DNA of 64,000 nucleotides, taken from positions 8,981,665 to 9,045,664 of the forward strand of contig JASSKH010000025.1 of NCBI GenBank assembly GCA_031763025.1. Reading direction: 5' to 3'. The first letter of the stretch is position 1. Every line of letters starts with the position of its first letter. Shown in pieces: positions 12,901-24,735 of the stretch. This DNA comes from Macrocystis pyrifera (Eukaryota; Sar; Phaeophyceae; Laminariales; Laminariaceae). The position numbers were made by a program, and so were the translations under genes. A model generated the notes under the pieces. The model did no database searches, was not told the origin of the DNA, and worked only from the letters and a program-made list of their open reading frames with translations.

Positions 12901-15900
12901 TGCTGCAGGGACTCGTGGAGCACCTTCCGGTTGGCGGTAGCGACGGCCGCGTCGCGCGGAAGGTCGGAGAGGTTAGGGTGGAGGCGTTGGACAAGAAGGT
13001 GGCGTTTTGTCCGGACAGCCCGTGGATCGTGAACGCCTCCGCCCGCGACAACGTGTGCTTGGGGTGAGGCTTTTTGTGTGTGTGGAGGGCTGGGTGGGCG
13101 GGAGCCGCACTCAATTTTTTACTTGCCTTAGTCAATTTACCATTGACCACGCATCCCTGTCGAGTTCCCTTTCGAGGCGGAGTGGGGCAGGGGGGCGTGC
13201 TCATTTGTTGAGCACCTGAATCATTTTAGCTATCGACCACGCATCCCTTTCGAGACGCAACACCGTTCCTACTCCTCCTAGTAGAGACACCTCCAACATC
13301 CTGGCGCTCATTACGTGTATTCTGTAGATTGCAAAGATAGCAGTTGCCTACCTTATCCCCTTCCTGTTTTCTTTTTGTGGACACCCATCTATCCCCTAGA
13401 ATAGCGACCGTTTGTTCGCTTTTATCTAACATATTAAACTTAGTTTCTAGGGAGCGCGGGGGGGAAGGGTGACAATGAAGGCTTTGCTGTACCAGTAGAC
13501 ATTTTGGAATGGCGAGGGTTTGTTACATGTTTCTTTATGTCGATCGTAGTAGCAAACTGTCGTGTCGTTCGTGAAGTGGTGTTTGCAAGGCGCCTCAGCG
13601 AGGTGATAGCAGTGGAGGTGGTAGGGCGTCGAATCTGTGCAGAAGATATCTTCGAGTGGGAGGAGGTGGTAGCAGCGGATGTGGTGCGGTGGCGTAGCTC
13701 ACGTGGCCCACGACGCAGGGGATTGGGCGAAAACCAATTTGTGGCTGGGTCAAGTACCCCCGCCCATGGCGACAAATCCGTAACTTTTTTTTTTAACCTT
13801 TAGAGCCGATGGCAATGCCGCAGTACTTGCCTTTTGTTGCGACAAAAATAATATCTAATCGTTTGACCGGCGCTTAACGCGTCCAAACAAACGCCCAAAT
13901 GCTGAGGCATCGCCTGCCGCAACGCCTGCTTCCGCGATCGCTGCGATGCCTGCTCCAGTGCCTCATGAAATGCCTGCTTCAAACAATGCCTGTCGCAATA
14001 CCTCATCGCCTCGTATAGGTCTTCCGTAGAGTCGTTCGACGAGGCCCTGTACCGCCGCTGCATTACCGCGTGTGCCCTGGAGGAAGACTTCGGGGAGTGG
14101 TCGGAGGGCGACCTCACAATCATCGGAGCCAAAGGTGGGATGATGGGACACGGTCGCCGACCACCCGAGAGAGCACTGTGGCAAAGGCTTTTTGTTTTTG
14201 GAAAAAAAAATGCGCATGCGTGTCGTCTCCAGCCCAACCAGATAAGCGCGGAAAAAATTGGTAGCGGCAAGCAGGGGCTCGAAAACGTAACCCGAGCGAA
14301 ACAAAAGAAAAGTCAAGAGATGGAGATATGCAGACAAAAAAACCCGGAGAGGTACGTAGCGAGAGAGACACATCCAACACAGCAGTGGTATCACGTGTTA
14401 TAGGGTGTGTGTGGCGTGTTATCCTGATCCGTAGAAAAATATTTTGCCGGTTTCGACTCGAATTCAGACGCCTTTTGAGTGTATTCGCACGCGTGACGTG
14501 TGCGATTGTGTGGTCTTTTGTTTTTGCTGTGAGAACGTTTACTTGTGCTCGTACGTTTATAGCACCCCTGTACGGTAATGTTCGGTGCACGTCGTTGTAT
14601 CTCCGTAGACTCCGTACGCGCCGACGATTTTTTTTCCGCCTCGAATTTGTTTCGGTTTAGAGGGGGGGGGGGGGGGGGGGGGAGGATCATCGCTCCTCCA
14701 TGCTGTGGTGATTGTATGTTGGGGCTTGCAAAACCGGTATTCCAGGTACTTGGGCTGAAAAGGGCGTGATCGCCTTCATAGTCGACTTGACTGCTGTGTC
14801 ACCGGGTTCTGAGCCGTCCCCCCCCCACCCCAAGCTAATTCGACGTCGTTATCCATTTCCAACAAACTGCGCCTCACGAACGGGTGTCAGAAGAACACGG
14901 CTCACCCTTCATGTGACTCGCCGAACACCGCACGTGTCGCTCCGCGCTTGTTGCATGCGATGTCTGCCTGCTCGTTGAAAACCCCGACGTCCTCCGGCCC
15001 GGCATTGTATAGATGCGAATGTCTCTGCGGTCCTGCGACTGCCGCCATGCATACCATGTGTACAAATACGTTTTTTCTCTTCTCTTGCCCCAGGAATCAC
15101 GGTCAGCGGGGGTCAAAAGGCCCGCTTATCTCTGGCCCGCGCCATGTACTCCGGGTGTTCCGTGGTCCTCCTTGACGATCCGCTGTCGGCCCTCGACAAC
15201 ATCGTAGGAAGCTGGGTCTTCAAGCGCGCCGTGTGCGAGATGGCTCGGGACGCGGCGATCGTCATGGCCACCCACCAACGCCAGGTTTGATGCACCGCCC
15301 CTCAACAAAGCAGCGCCCGTTAGCAAAGCTTAGCGGTGTAGGGCGAGCGAAACCGTTCCCGTCCATGGTTTGTTTAATATGGTGGCCGCGAAGAGCGAGA
15401 GCTCAGGGGGGGGGTGGGGGTGGGGGTGGGGGGGGGTACTCGTGTCATGCATGGCCGTAGTAGTATGACTGCAGAAAATCGCATCCCCACAACGTCAGGA
15501 CGGAGCACGTTCAGGTTTTTCGCCGATCAGGCAGACTTTGCTTGCTGGCACCAAAGGCGAAGCCAAACGTGAGATGTTGGGCGAGTCGCACTGACGGTAA
15601 GCTGTATCCTGCTAAGAACCGCTTGTGAGGTGGATTTTTTTTTCATATATATATGGGACGGCGTCGAATGCCTAGCGGGGGGGGGGGAAGGGGGGAGGAG
15701 GTGGGCGGTGTCGCATACAATGGCTCCGCGAGAGTCAGGGGGGGGGTCGAAGATATATTGTATGTTTTAGCTGTATCCGTAAACGCCAGTGATGCGTTTC
15801 AGGTTGGGTTTTCGTGGGAGGCGCTCCACGGTAAGGGTCTCGCTCTTTTTTCGAGCCCAAAAATTTACAACTGATGGGGAGCTAGCTATCAATGCCTACC

Positions 15901-18900
15901 CAATAACCCTGGAAAACCGACGTGCCACACGCGGATGGTGTGCTTCCATGGCTTTTGTGACAACAGTATCTACCGGTATACATATATTTCATGTATCAGT
16001 ATGAGCCAGCCTGTTCAACCCCAGCGAGAAGAATTGGCGATAAAAAGTGACCACTTCAGCAACGTCAACTGCGTGATTTTGAGGACGGGGTGGGGGGGGT
16101 GATGCGGATTATTTGCCCGAGTTACAATGCAAGGAGGAGTCGTACAGCACGGGGGGAAACCTGGTCCCTCAACCATTGCTTCGGTCGCTCAACCATTGCT
16201 TCTTTGCCGACCCCCCGAGGAGTGCGGCCACGCGTTTTCTCATGGGGACCGTCGCGTGCTTCGACGAAGTTTACACACAGCACTATCCGTCTGGCACCGG
16301 CACGGCTGCATACACGGACCATTGGAGTTCTGCTTCGGGCTTTGTAGCGCGCAACTGTTCTCGACGCGCCGGTTGTGTGCGCGAGGCGTGAACTCCTCCA
16401 GACTCGTGCTAGGATGGGGTATGCCTTGACAGACGTCACTCCCTGGGAGAAACTCTAAGGACTGCTTGGTATTCAACTTTCATGTATGAACGGTCCTTGT
16501 GTGCCCGCACAGAGTGGTAGCCTTTTTTTTAGCCGAAACAATTCTGGCTCACGGGTAGGCCCTTAAAAAAGAGGAACTGACTGCTGCTGCCATCCCATTT
16601 GTGTTTTCCGGCATGTTTTTTGCTTGTATCGGTATATAATCGGTATATAAAAAGTATGAGACTTCTTCTGATCGCGGGAGTAAGCTTATTATTTTTTTTT
16701 TTTCTCTCTTCTCAAAGCCTGTTTTTTTTTTTCGTGAGAGAAGCAGCCCTTCGAGTGAGGAAGGAGTCTGAGAAAAGTAAGGGGTGAGTCCGCATGTTTT
16801 TTGCTTGTATCGGTATATAATCGGTATATAAAAAGTATGAGACTTCTTCTGATCGCGGGAGTAAGCTTGTTTTTTTTTCTCTCTCTTCTCAAAGCCTGTT
16901 TTTTTTGTTGTTGAGAGAAGCAGCCCTTCGAGTGAGGAAGGAGTCTGAGAAATGTAAGGGGTGAGTGATGCCACGGCAGGCAGGGGTGGTTCCTTTTGTT
17001 TTCTGAGCTCCTCGCTCAACACGAGAGGCTCAATATCTCACCCTAAAATATGTCCTACCGAAGAAGTTCGTTCGCGGAGCCGGACCAATCCTTCTATTCT
17101 CTAACGCCTACGTACAACGACTGTTCTAGCAAAAGTATCATTCAAACGGTTTACATAGCCGGTAGTTCCTCAACTAAACTAACGCCTACGTACAACGACT
17201 GTTCTAGCAAAAGTATCATTCAAACGGTTTACATAGCCGGTAGTTCCTCAACTAAACGAGCTCACCCGGTCAGCAAACATTTCGCCGAAAAAGTGGAACT
17301 CCTGGCGTGGGATGAGGTCAGATGCCGCCCCTGCCGCAGCGGGCTCCGTTGGGCTGTGTCCACATGTATCCTCCAGCGATCCGGGTTGATTTGGTTTCAC
17401 TTTGGTGAACTTCGTCCATTTTGTACACTCTATAAATAGCGCTTTTCTTGGCTTGCGTGTTTTTGTGGACTTTGTCTCATCATCGTATTATGTGAAAGCG
17501 CTGCTGTGTTGTGCCGAGCCGCCCCCCCCCCCCCCCCCCCCCCCCCCCCGGCCCCCCCGCCCGGCGAACGTGGTGGGAGGAGTTTGTCCAGCCTACAGGC
17601 CACCAAGAAACGGAGGGTGTTGTCTTCACAGCGCAGTGTGAAGCGTTTGCCGTTTCTTTGCTGGCGGCTGCGCTGATCTGTTGCTGTTGCTGTTGTTGTT
17701 GAATCTCACCGTTGCTCAATACTGGTCTTGGCAATCTGCCCCGAGGTCATGGAAAGGCGCACCCTTGCGTAAGGTAGCCAGGAAAAGAAACCCAAAGGAA
17801 GCTCAGTCGGGGTGGCAAGGTGACAGCCGGTTGCACGACCTATTGTAACTTGTCGTATGTCCTTGGAGAGGGATGCATGTAGAACACGTGCGAAAGGCCT
17901 GTACCATACGGCTGGTAAACTTGAGTATACTCTCATCTTCAGTATTGATCGAACTCATATGATAGGTATCGCATTATTTTAGTGAGAAATTTTACGAACA
18001 CTTCCGTCCGTGCCGCGCCACTCCCCAACTCGAGCACCAACCATTATATCACCACCCCCCCCCAATCAACGCAGAAATCGTCATCGTGTTCGCCTCTTTT
18101 TATCGCAATTTTTCCAGTCTGAAGTCTCTAAAGGGTTACGCGATATATTCGACCATCCCACTGGAAGATAAAACAACAAAATATTAAAAAATACTTTTTT
18201 TTCTGTTGGACTCCTCCCCCCCCCTCCTTCCAGTACATGCGCGAAGAAGGCTGCAAGGTATTCGTCATCGCCGACGGGAGGTTGCGGGCCGAAGGAGAGG
18301 GGTTCGCGAACGGTATGTCGCCTGGAGGCGTTACTGCCAAGGGTGGTGGAGGAGCGCAGCAGGTGAGACAACATCCCGCCAACCGGTGGCTTATTTAACC
18401 GTTTTTGGGATTTTACTGGATAAAAAGTAAGAAGCGTCGGGAAATTGCGTGACAGATCGGACAGATCTTACAGATTATTCCCACTCCATGATTTAGATCT
18501 TTCAGGGAAAGCGAGCTTCCTGATACGCATGTGTACATGATCCACTAACGGATGTTCTCGGGTGGGAGCCATACCATCTTGACGATCCGTCGGAGATGGG
18601 ACGTTTCTTGGGTTAGATCCGTGCCATATACAGATCCTGCTCAGCCTGACCCTCAGAACGGCCGGCTAGGCGCTACTGTAGATGATCTATCTGTAGATGA
18701 TTTATCTGTAGACGATCTATCTGTAGATGATTTGTCTGTAGACGATCTATCTGTAGATGATTTATCTGTAGACGATCTATCTGTAGATGAATTATCTGTA
18801 GACGATCTATCTGTAGATAATTTATCTGTAGACGATCTATCTGTAGATGATCCATCTGTAGACGATCTATATGTAGATGATTTATCTGAACATGGTATAT

Positions 18901-19884
18901 ATGTAGACGATATACCTGATCTGTCCGACCTGTGGAATTGTGGCGGGAGTAAGAAGAGGTACACACACGCGCACGGCATGATGCTACCTACATGTACGTT
19001 TTTTGTCGCACGCTTTTTCCTGAGGAAGGCTATTTTTTTTAGGTCGCTACACTCGTACGAAGCGAAGAATGTGTTAAACTATTCATAACCGAATATAGTG
19101 TTCTTCACATGTGTCTATCGTGGGTTCTGCTCATCGCTATGGCCCCCCGTAATAAAACCAACTCATAAATCTGCACCCACACCTTCGAGGGGGGGGGGGG
19201 GGGGGGCAAACAACATACTACTCTGACCGATGTTATTAGAAACGTTCGGACTCATGACGTGAGTGTCAAACGTGGATTATATTCCAGGCCAGACTGGCTG
19301 GCAAAATTGGAATGGGAGTTGGATCGCTTTGTTTTGCAGCGAGAAAAAACGGTAAAAAAACTAAAAGTCGATTTATTGACTGGAGATATTTGGTGCTGTC
19401 GTTTCACAACGTTGGCTGGAGACACTTGCGATTGGTGTCGGATGCATTGGCGTTTTTTTGGTCGATTGATGGTGAATTGCGAGAAATGTGCGCCACGAGG
19501 TTATGTAGGCGCAAGGGTCCGACAAAACCTACCAGTGTGTTTGTTTAGCGGAGCATGTGCAGGAGGGCATTTCCGCAGGTCAGACGTGTTCATTCCGAGC
19601 TTAGCGTGCTTGGAGAGGTTCAGAGATTGTAGAGCGCGCAAGGTGCCGACGTCCGCCTCACTCGCACGATGCAACTCCCCCTTCATGCCACGCGCCGAAC
19701 ATTCCACGGCGCTCCGCGCTTTGTGTACGCAGTGTCTGTTTGGTTGGTGTAAGCCGACGTGCTCCGTACCGGCATCGTAGGGATGCGAGGGGCTACGGCG
19801 ATACATACGTCTACAGCGATGCATGACAATGAGTACACCCCCCCCCCCCCCCCGGGCCATGCACGACATGAGTAACCCCCCCCC

Positions 19885-19934
<50 letters not shown>

Positions 19935-22900
19935 AAGTCGAAAATAATGAGTCCACACTAAAACCAGTACGTAGTGCCTGCTCTGTGAAATTATGGCTCA
20001 CGCTCGTGTCTGCACATACCGGTAGTCGCGCCCGGAAGGCCCCTCTACCTTACACCGAAGCAACCCCCCGAAATGCAGTTGGCGCGAAACGGTGGCAATA
20101 AACCTGACGGAGCGAAAGTGCAAACCTACGATCGCTCGTATTGGACGTTTCGCGGGGCCAGAGAGAATCGTCAATCGCCCGCATGAATACGCCCGCAGCG
20201 AGGTGCTGGCTGAGGGATCTATTACCTTTTTTTTTTTTTTAATCCCCTGCCCGCGCGCCTCACGCTTGGTGCAGCATGCAGTGTTCGCCTGGTCGGTGAA
20301 AACCCGACATGCTCCGTCCCGGTATTGCAGGTATGCTAGGGTCCATGCTCATACGACGACGGCTATGCAAGGCAATGAGTACCCCCCCCCCCCCCCCCCC
20401 CCCCCCCCTAGTCGAGGTTCGTAAAAACCCGCTGTTGATCTGCGTGAATGGCTTTCCTCAAGGGAATGCAGTGGTGTTGAGTGGATTCCTGTATGTAGTT
20501 GTCCGCTTTTTTCGTCTTGTGCACGGGTTCAAGAAGAATATTGGTCTCTGCATGCTTACAGGTCCTGGTTATCCCCGCATCGAGGCAGCGAAAACGTCGC
20601 CTCACCAAACAGTTATTGATACGTGCGCGCGAAAAAAAACGGCACCCTGCTTCGGCGGGCGCTTCAATGTGTTCGTGTGTTTTTTCTTGCTGGCTGTGCG
20701 ACGCATACCCGCCACACGCAGCGGTAGTCGCAGCCGTAGCAGCAGCAGCAGCACCAGCACCAGCAGTAGGAGGGAATTTTTCGAGAAGAAGAAAAGGAGA
20801 CCCACGAAAACATAGCTTCGCATGGCCCACCCCGTTGATCATCACGTTTAGTAAGTAGGGCTATCAATAGTATCCGCCACGCACGCATGTACCTATTACC
20901 CCAGGGAGCTTACTTCCGGCCTCCCATAAATTCCGATCCCACCAGGCGGTGATGGACACACACGTTAGAGTGTGTGTATCTTTTGGCCTCCAGCACGCGT
21001 CCGCAATGCCCCATGTAGGCGTTTTTTTACGCAGCAACTGCTTAGGGGGTGTTCGTGCAGAGGTCGCGAGTTCGGCGAGGTTGTCTCGTCTCCTGCCCTT
21101 CCGGCTCCTCCCAGGTCCCGTTCAGGCTCTCGGTGGTGCCCAGCGCCCCCGTATTGCTCGCTCGCGCTCGCACCTATAAAAATGGTTGGCGGAGAGTACA
21201 GAGATCGCGCTTGGTGTCAATATATTCGCAACAAAACAAAATAGAACGAACCGGGAGCGCGCGTACTCGCTTTCAATTCAGCTTCACCCAATGAAACCGC
21301 CTACCGCGTGTGAGCGATGTTGCCCCTCCCCCCCCGCGCGCGCTTGGTGCAAGCAATGTCTGCCTGGTCGGTGAAAACCCGACGTGCTCCGTCCCGGCAT
21401 TGTAGGGATGCGAAGGTCTATGGTCACATGACTACGGCCATGCACGAAAATGAGTACACCCCCCCGCGCGCGACCCCCTGTTCTCCCTCTCTACCTCCAT
21501 CGGCGTGGAAGAGAACACCCACAACCAGAACGCCTCTTGGTTGGTTTTCGGCAACCCCCACCTGTTCCCTCGCTCGCTATTCGTGTCGCCGTCGGGACGT
21601 GCAGGGCGAGCTAGCTCCCGGTGGTTCCCGAGGTCCTTCGGGTGAAGGCGCGGCGAGTCCGGGGACAGAGGAGCCCCATGTCGGCGAGGACAGAGAGGTG
21701 ATGGTGATGATGGTGGTGGTGGTGGTGGTGGTGGTGATGAAGTTTTTGTTTTTGTGTTATGTGCTGTGCTTGGTCGTCGTGGACGTGGTTGCCGTTGCGG
21801 CCGACCTCCGTGCTCTTCCGAGGGACTACCAGCCTATAGTAATCAGGCTCCGCGATTTGGCGCCAATAGTGCGATATATCTCCGTATGTTGTTTGCCCCC
21901 GCCCTGCTTGTTTATCGTTGCTGTGTTCCCCCGTAACGACAGTCCATGTAGTGGTGAGCGACTCTGTGTGGTCTACACAATTTTGGCCTCTCGCAACGTG
22001 ATCATGTTTCGTTCGTTTGTTTTGTTTTGTTTCGTTTCTCGCGTTTTTTTCCTTGGTGTGGTGCACCCTTGGCTGCTAGGCGCAGAACATGTCGCGGCTC
22101 TCTGCGAAGGTTGACATCGACAGAGAGAAAGGAGGGGTTTCCATGAGCGTGTATGGCGGATATCTTAAGGCCTGTGGGGTGCTCGTCGTGTCCCTCGCGC
22201 TGGGCACCTCTGTCTTTGCCCAGGTGAGGGTGGGTGGAGGATTTCCGCACCAGCTTACTGCGAAGCTTATACGTGTATTTTTACCCGCAACCCTTTCGGC
22301 CTAATGGGGCCTTTTTCAAAAGTATAAACTACCATAAATGGGCTTAGTCGGGCTATGCTTCGGACATTATCAGCACAATATGGGGCAAGCATAGTAGCAT
22401 ACTTGTTTTTTGTTTCTTGTTCGTTTAAAGGCCTAAAAGTAAGAAGCAGTGGGCCGAATCGATAAAAGCCTGCTAAAGGCACCGCGTTCACGCACAAACT
22501 ATCATGCAGCAATGCCCCTCTATTCTCCAATTCGTTTCTGTACGTGCGGTCGGTTCGGGCGGTACTCTCATAATAGAGCACAGCTCTCTCTCTTCACCGA
22601 ACCGTTCCCCTGCGTACTGTCGAGTTTGCGAGCTTCTCCCCGCGTGCATTGCACTTGCCGATTGTGCACCCGCCATACCGGTGTCGCGCAATTGCTGCGC
22701 CCAGAGGAGAAGTTTGGGTTTTCTAAACGACGCGTCTTCCAGCCTGGGCACGACCTTTGCCCGCCGTGCCTGATTGGTTTAAATTTTGTTCTCACTGCTG
22801 TGCCACAGGTTGTGGACGTTTCGAAAGAAGTCGTTCTAGCTGTCTGGTCCGACAGTCCCGCAGGAAAGTCCGCCTACTTCTTGACATGGTGAGAGCGACC

Positions 22901-24694
22901 CCCCTCCCCCCCCCCCCCCCCCCCCCAACTTCGTTTTATTTCACAGCGGGTTGTGGTCCTCATGTCCTTGCCTCACATCTAGGGTGCGGAAATACGACCT
23001 TCGTCAGATTATGTAGCACCCCTTCTCGTCAGGGAGAGCGTTTTTTTTTTTTTTGCTGCTATTAATAATATGTTGTTCGGCGCCTCTCTGCTGCTTGATC
23101 ACGTTGTCCTATTACGGGGGGCCATGGTAAGTAGGACCTACGGTACGCGCAAAAACCTATATATTTCCCTATTTTTACTAACAATAGTTGGTCCTGTTTA
23201 CTATGGTCCCCCGTAATAGTGGCTGGCTCGCACGTGTTGTAGTAAGTAAACGTGGGAAAAAATCGGTGGGCATGTGGGTGCTTCCGGTCCAGAGGGCAAC
23301 ATGGTTGCGGTCGCATGAGGCCGCCCCCCCTTTCCCACCCCTCCCCGTCGCGAGATAACCACAGTTAAACTCGCGACGGCGGCTAACTTTACCTCGTGCG
23401 CATGCATCACTCCGTGTCTGTGTGTCTGTGTGTGCGTGTGTGCCTGTGTGTGTGTTTTGCAGGTACTCCGCGGTCTGCCTGGCGGTGATGGCTATGAACC
23501 TGTTCCGCTTCTTCGTGGTGTGCTGGCTCGGCCTGCGCGGCAGCGAGACCCTCCATCGCTCGCTGCTCCGGAAGGTGCGCGGAAGGGTCGGCGGTGTACC
23601 GCGCGCGAGTTGCGACGCGATGCATGCACGCCACGACAGTGGTGCCTCGTTTTTGTAAAAACAAAACGAAATATGAGGCTTTTTTTTCTCTCTCTTGAGA
23701 GCCCTACTGCTTCAACAAAAGTGTGTACTTAACCCCGATGAGTGATCCCATCGCCTACAAGGTCTCCATTTACATATATATAAATATATAGCATTTAGAG
23801 TGCCAGTCAGCCACCCCGTAGTTTCTTTCCACTTATTCTCGCTTCGATTTTGTAACCGTTTTTTTTTTTCGGAATCGGGGAGGGTGCAATCTGGTTCAAC
23901 ATACTTTTACGATTAAAACAAATGGCATTTCCCCCAACTTCTGCTCGTACACGTTTTTTTTTTCCCGAGTGCGGACACACGAAATCGAAATACACTGTTC
24001 AAATAAGGTCCTCAGTTGCAATGACGTATCGGGTAGGTCCCCAGTTGCAATGGTTGGGAAGCCCGATCAGTCAGAAGTATTGTGGACAGAAGGTGGTACC
24101 TGTACCTCTATCGTACCACGCGAAACGAGCCCGCCCGCGCCCTGCCTCCTCGCCGCGCCGTTTCTACTGCAGTTTCGAGATGTCTCGTTTTCCGGCATGT
24201 TTTTTGTTTTTCGGAGCCGCTCGACATTGATTGGTCGGCGTCCGTCCTCCTTTTGTTTTGTAGCGCGGATGATTGGGGCTTTTTCGGTCGCTCTGTGGGA
24301 CACACACCGCTTCGTTTGTTTTTTTCGTGTGTGTGTGTGCTTGTTTTGTTTTGTTTTGTACGGTCTGTTTCGGCCCCCCGGGGGGGGGGGGCAAACCTCG
24401 GTGGTGCTTCGCCGAACCTCTCTAACATCATCCAAAACATTTGCCTGGTACTCGTACATGCGTTTGGTATCCTCCCGGCGGAACGGTAACAATGGTTGAT
24501 CAGTTCCGTTTAGGGTACGAGCCGCTCAAATCCCAAGTAGTTTTTTTGCCCCCAAAAAACGGGACTTCAGTCCTAAACGGGATAGGGCTCACCAAAATTC
24601 CGCATACAAGAAGCATTTGCCGTGTGTCGGAGGCGGTTTTAGCAAGGAAGTCCCATGTCTCCTGTTCTGTTATATATAGCCCCTTCAGGGATTT

Positions 24695-24735
<41 letters not shown>

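Noticed and set aside
18552-19088. 178-codon open frame with DDLSV repeats
   Set aside because: It is produced by the 30-bp minisatellite within intron 13 and is open on several frames for the same reason.
19259-19780. 173-codon open frame in intron 13
   Set aside because: Its second half lies in a family B retroposon and the first half matches no family. No splice or start evidence.
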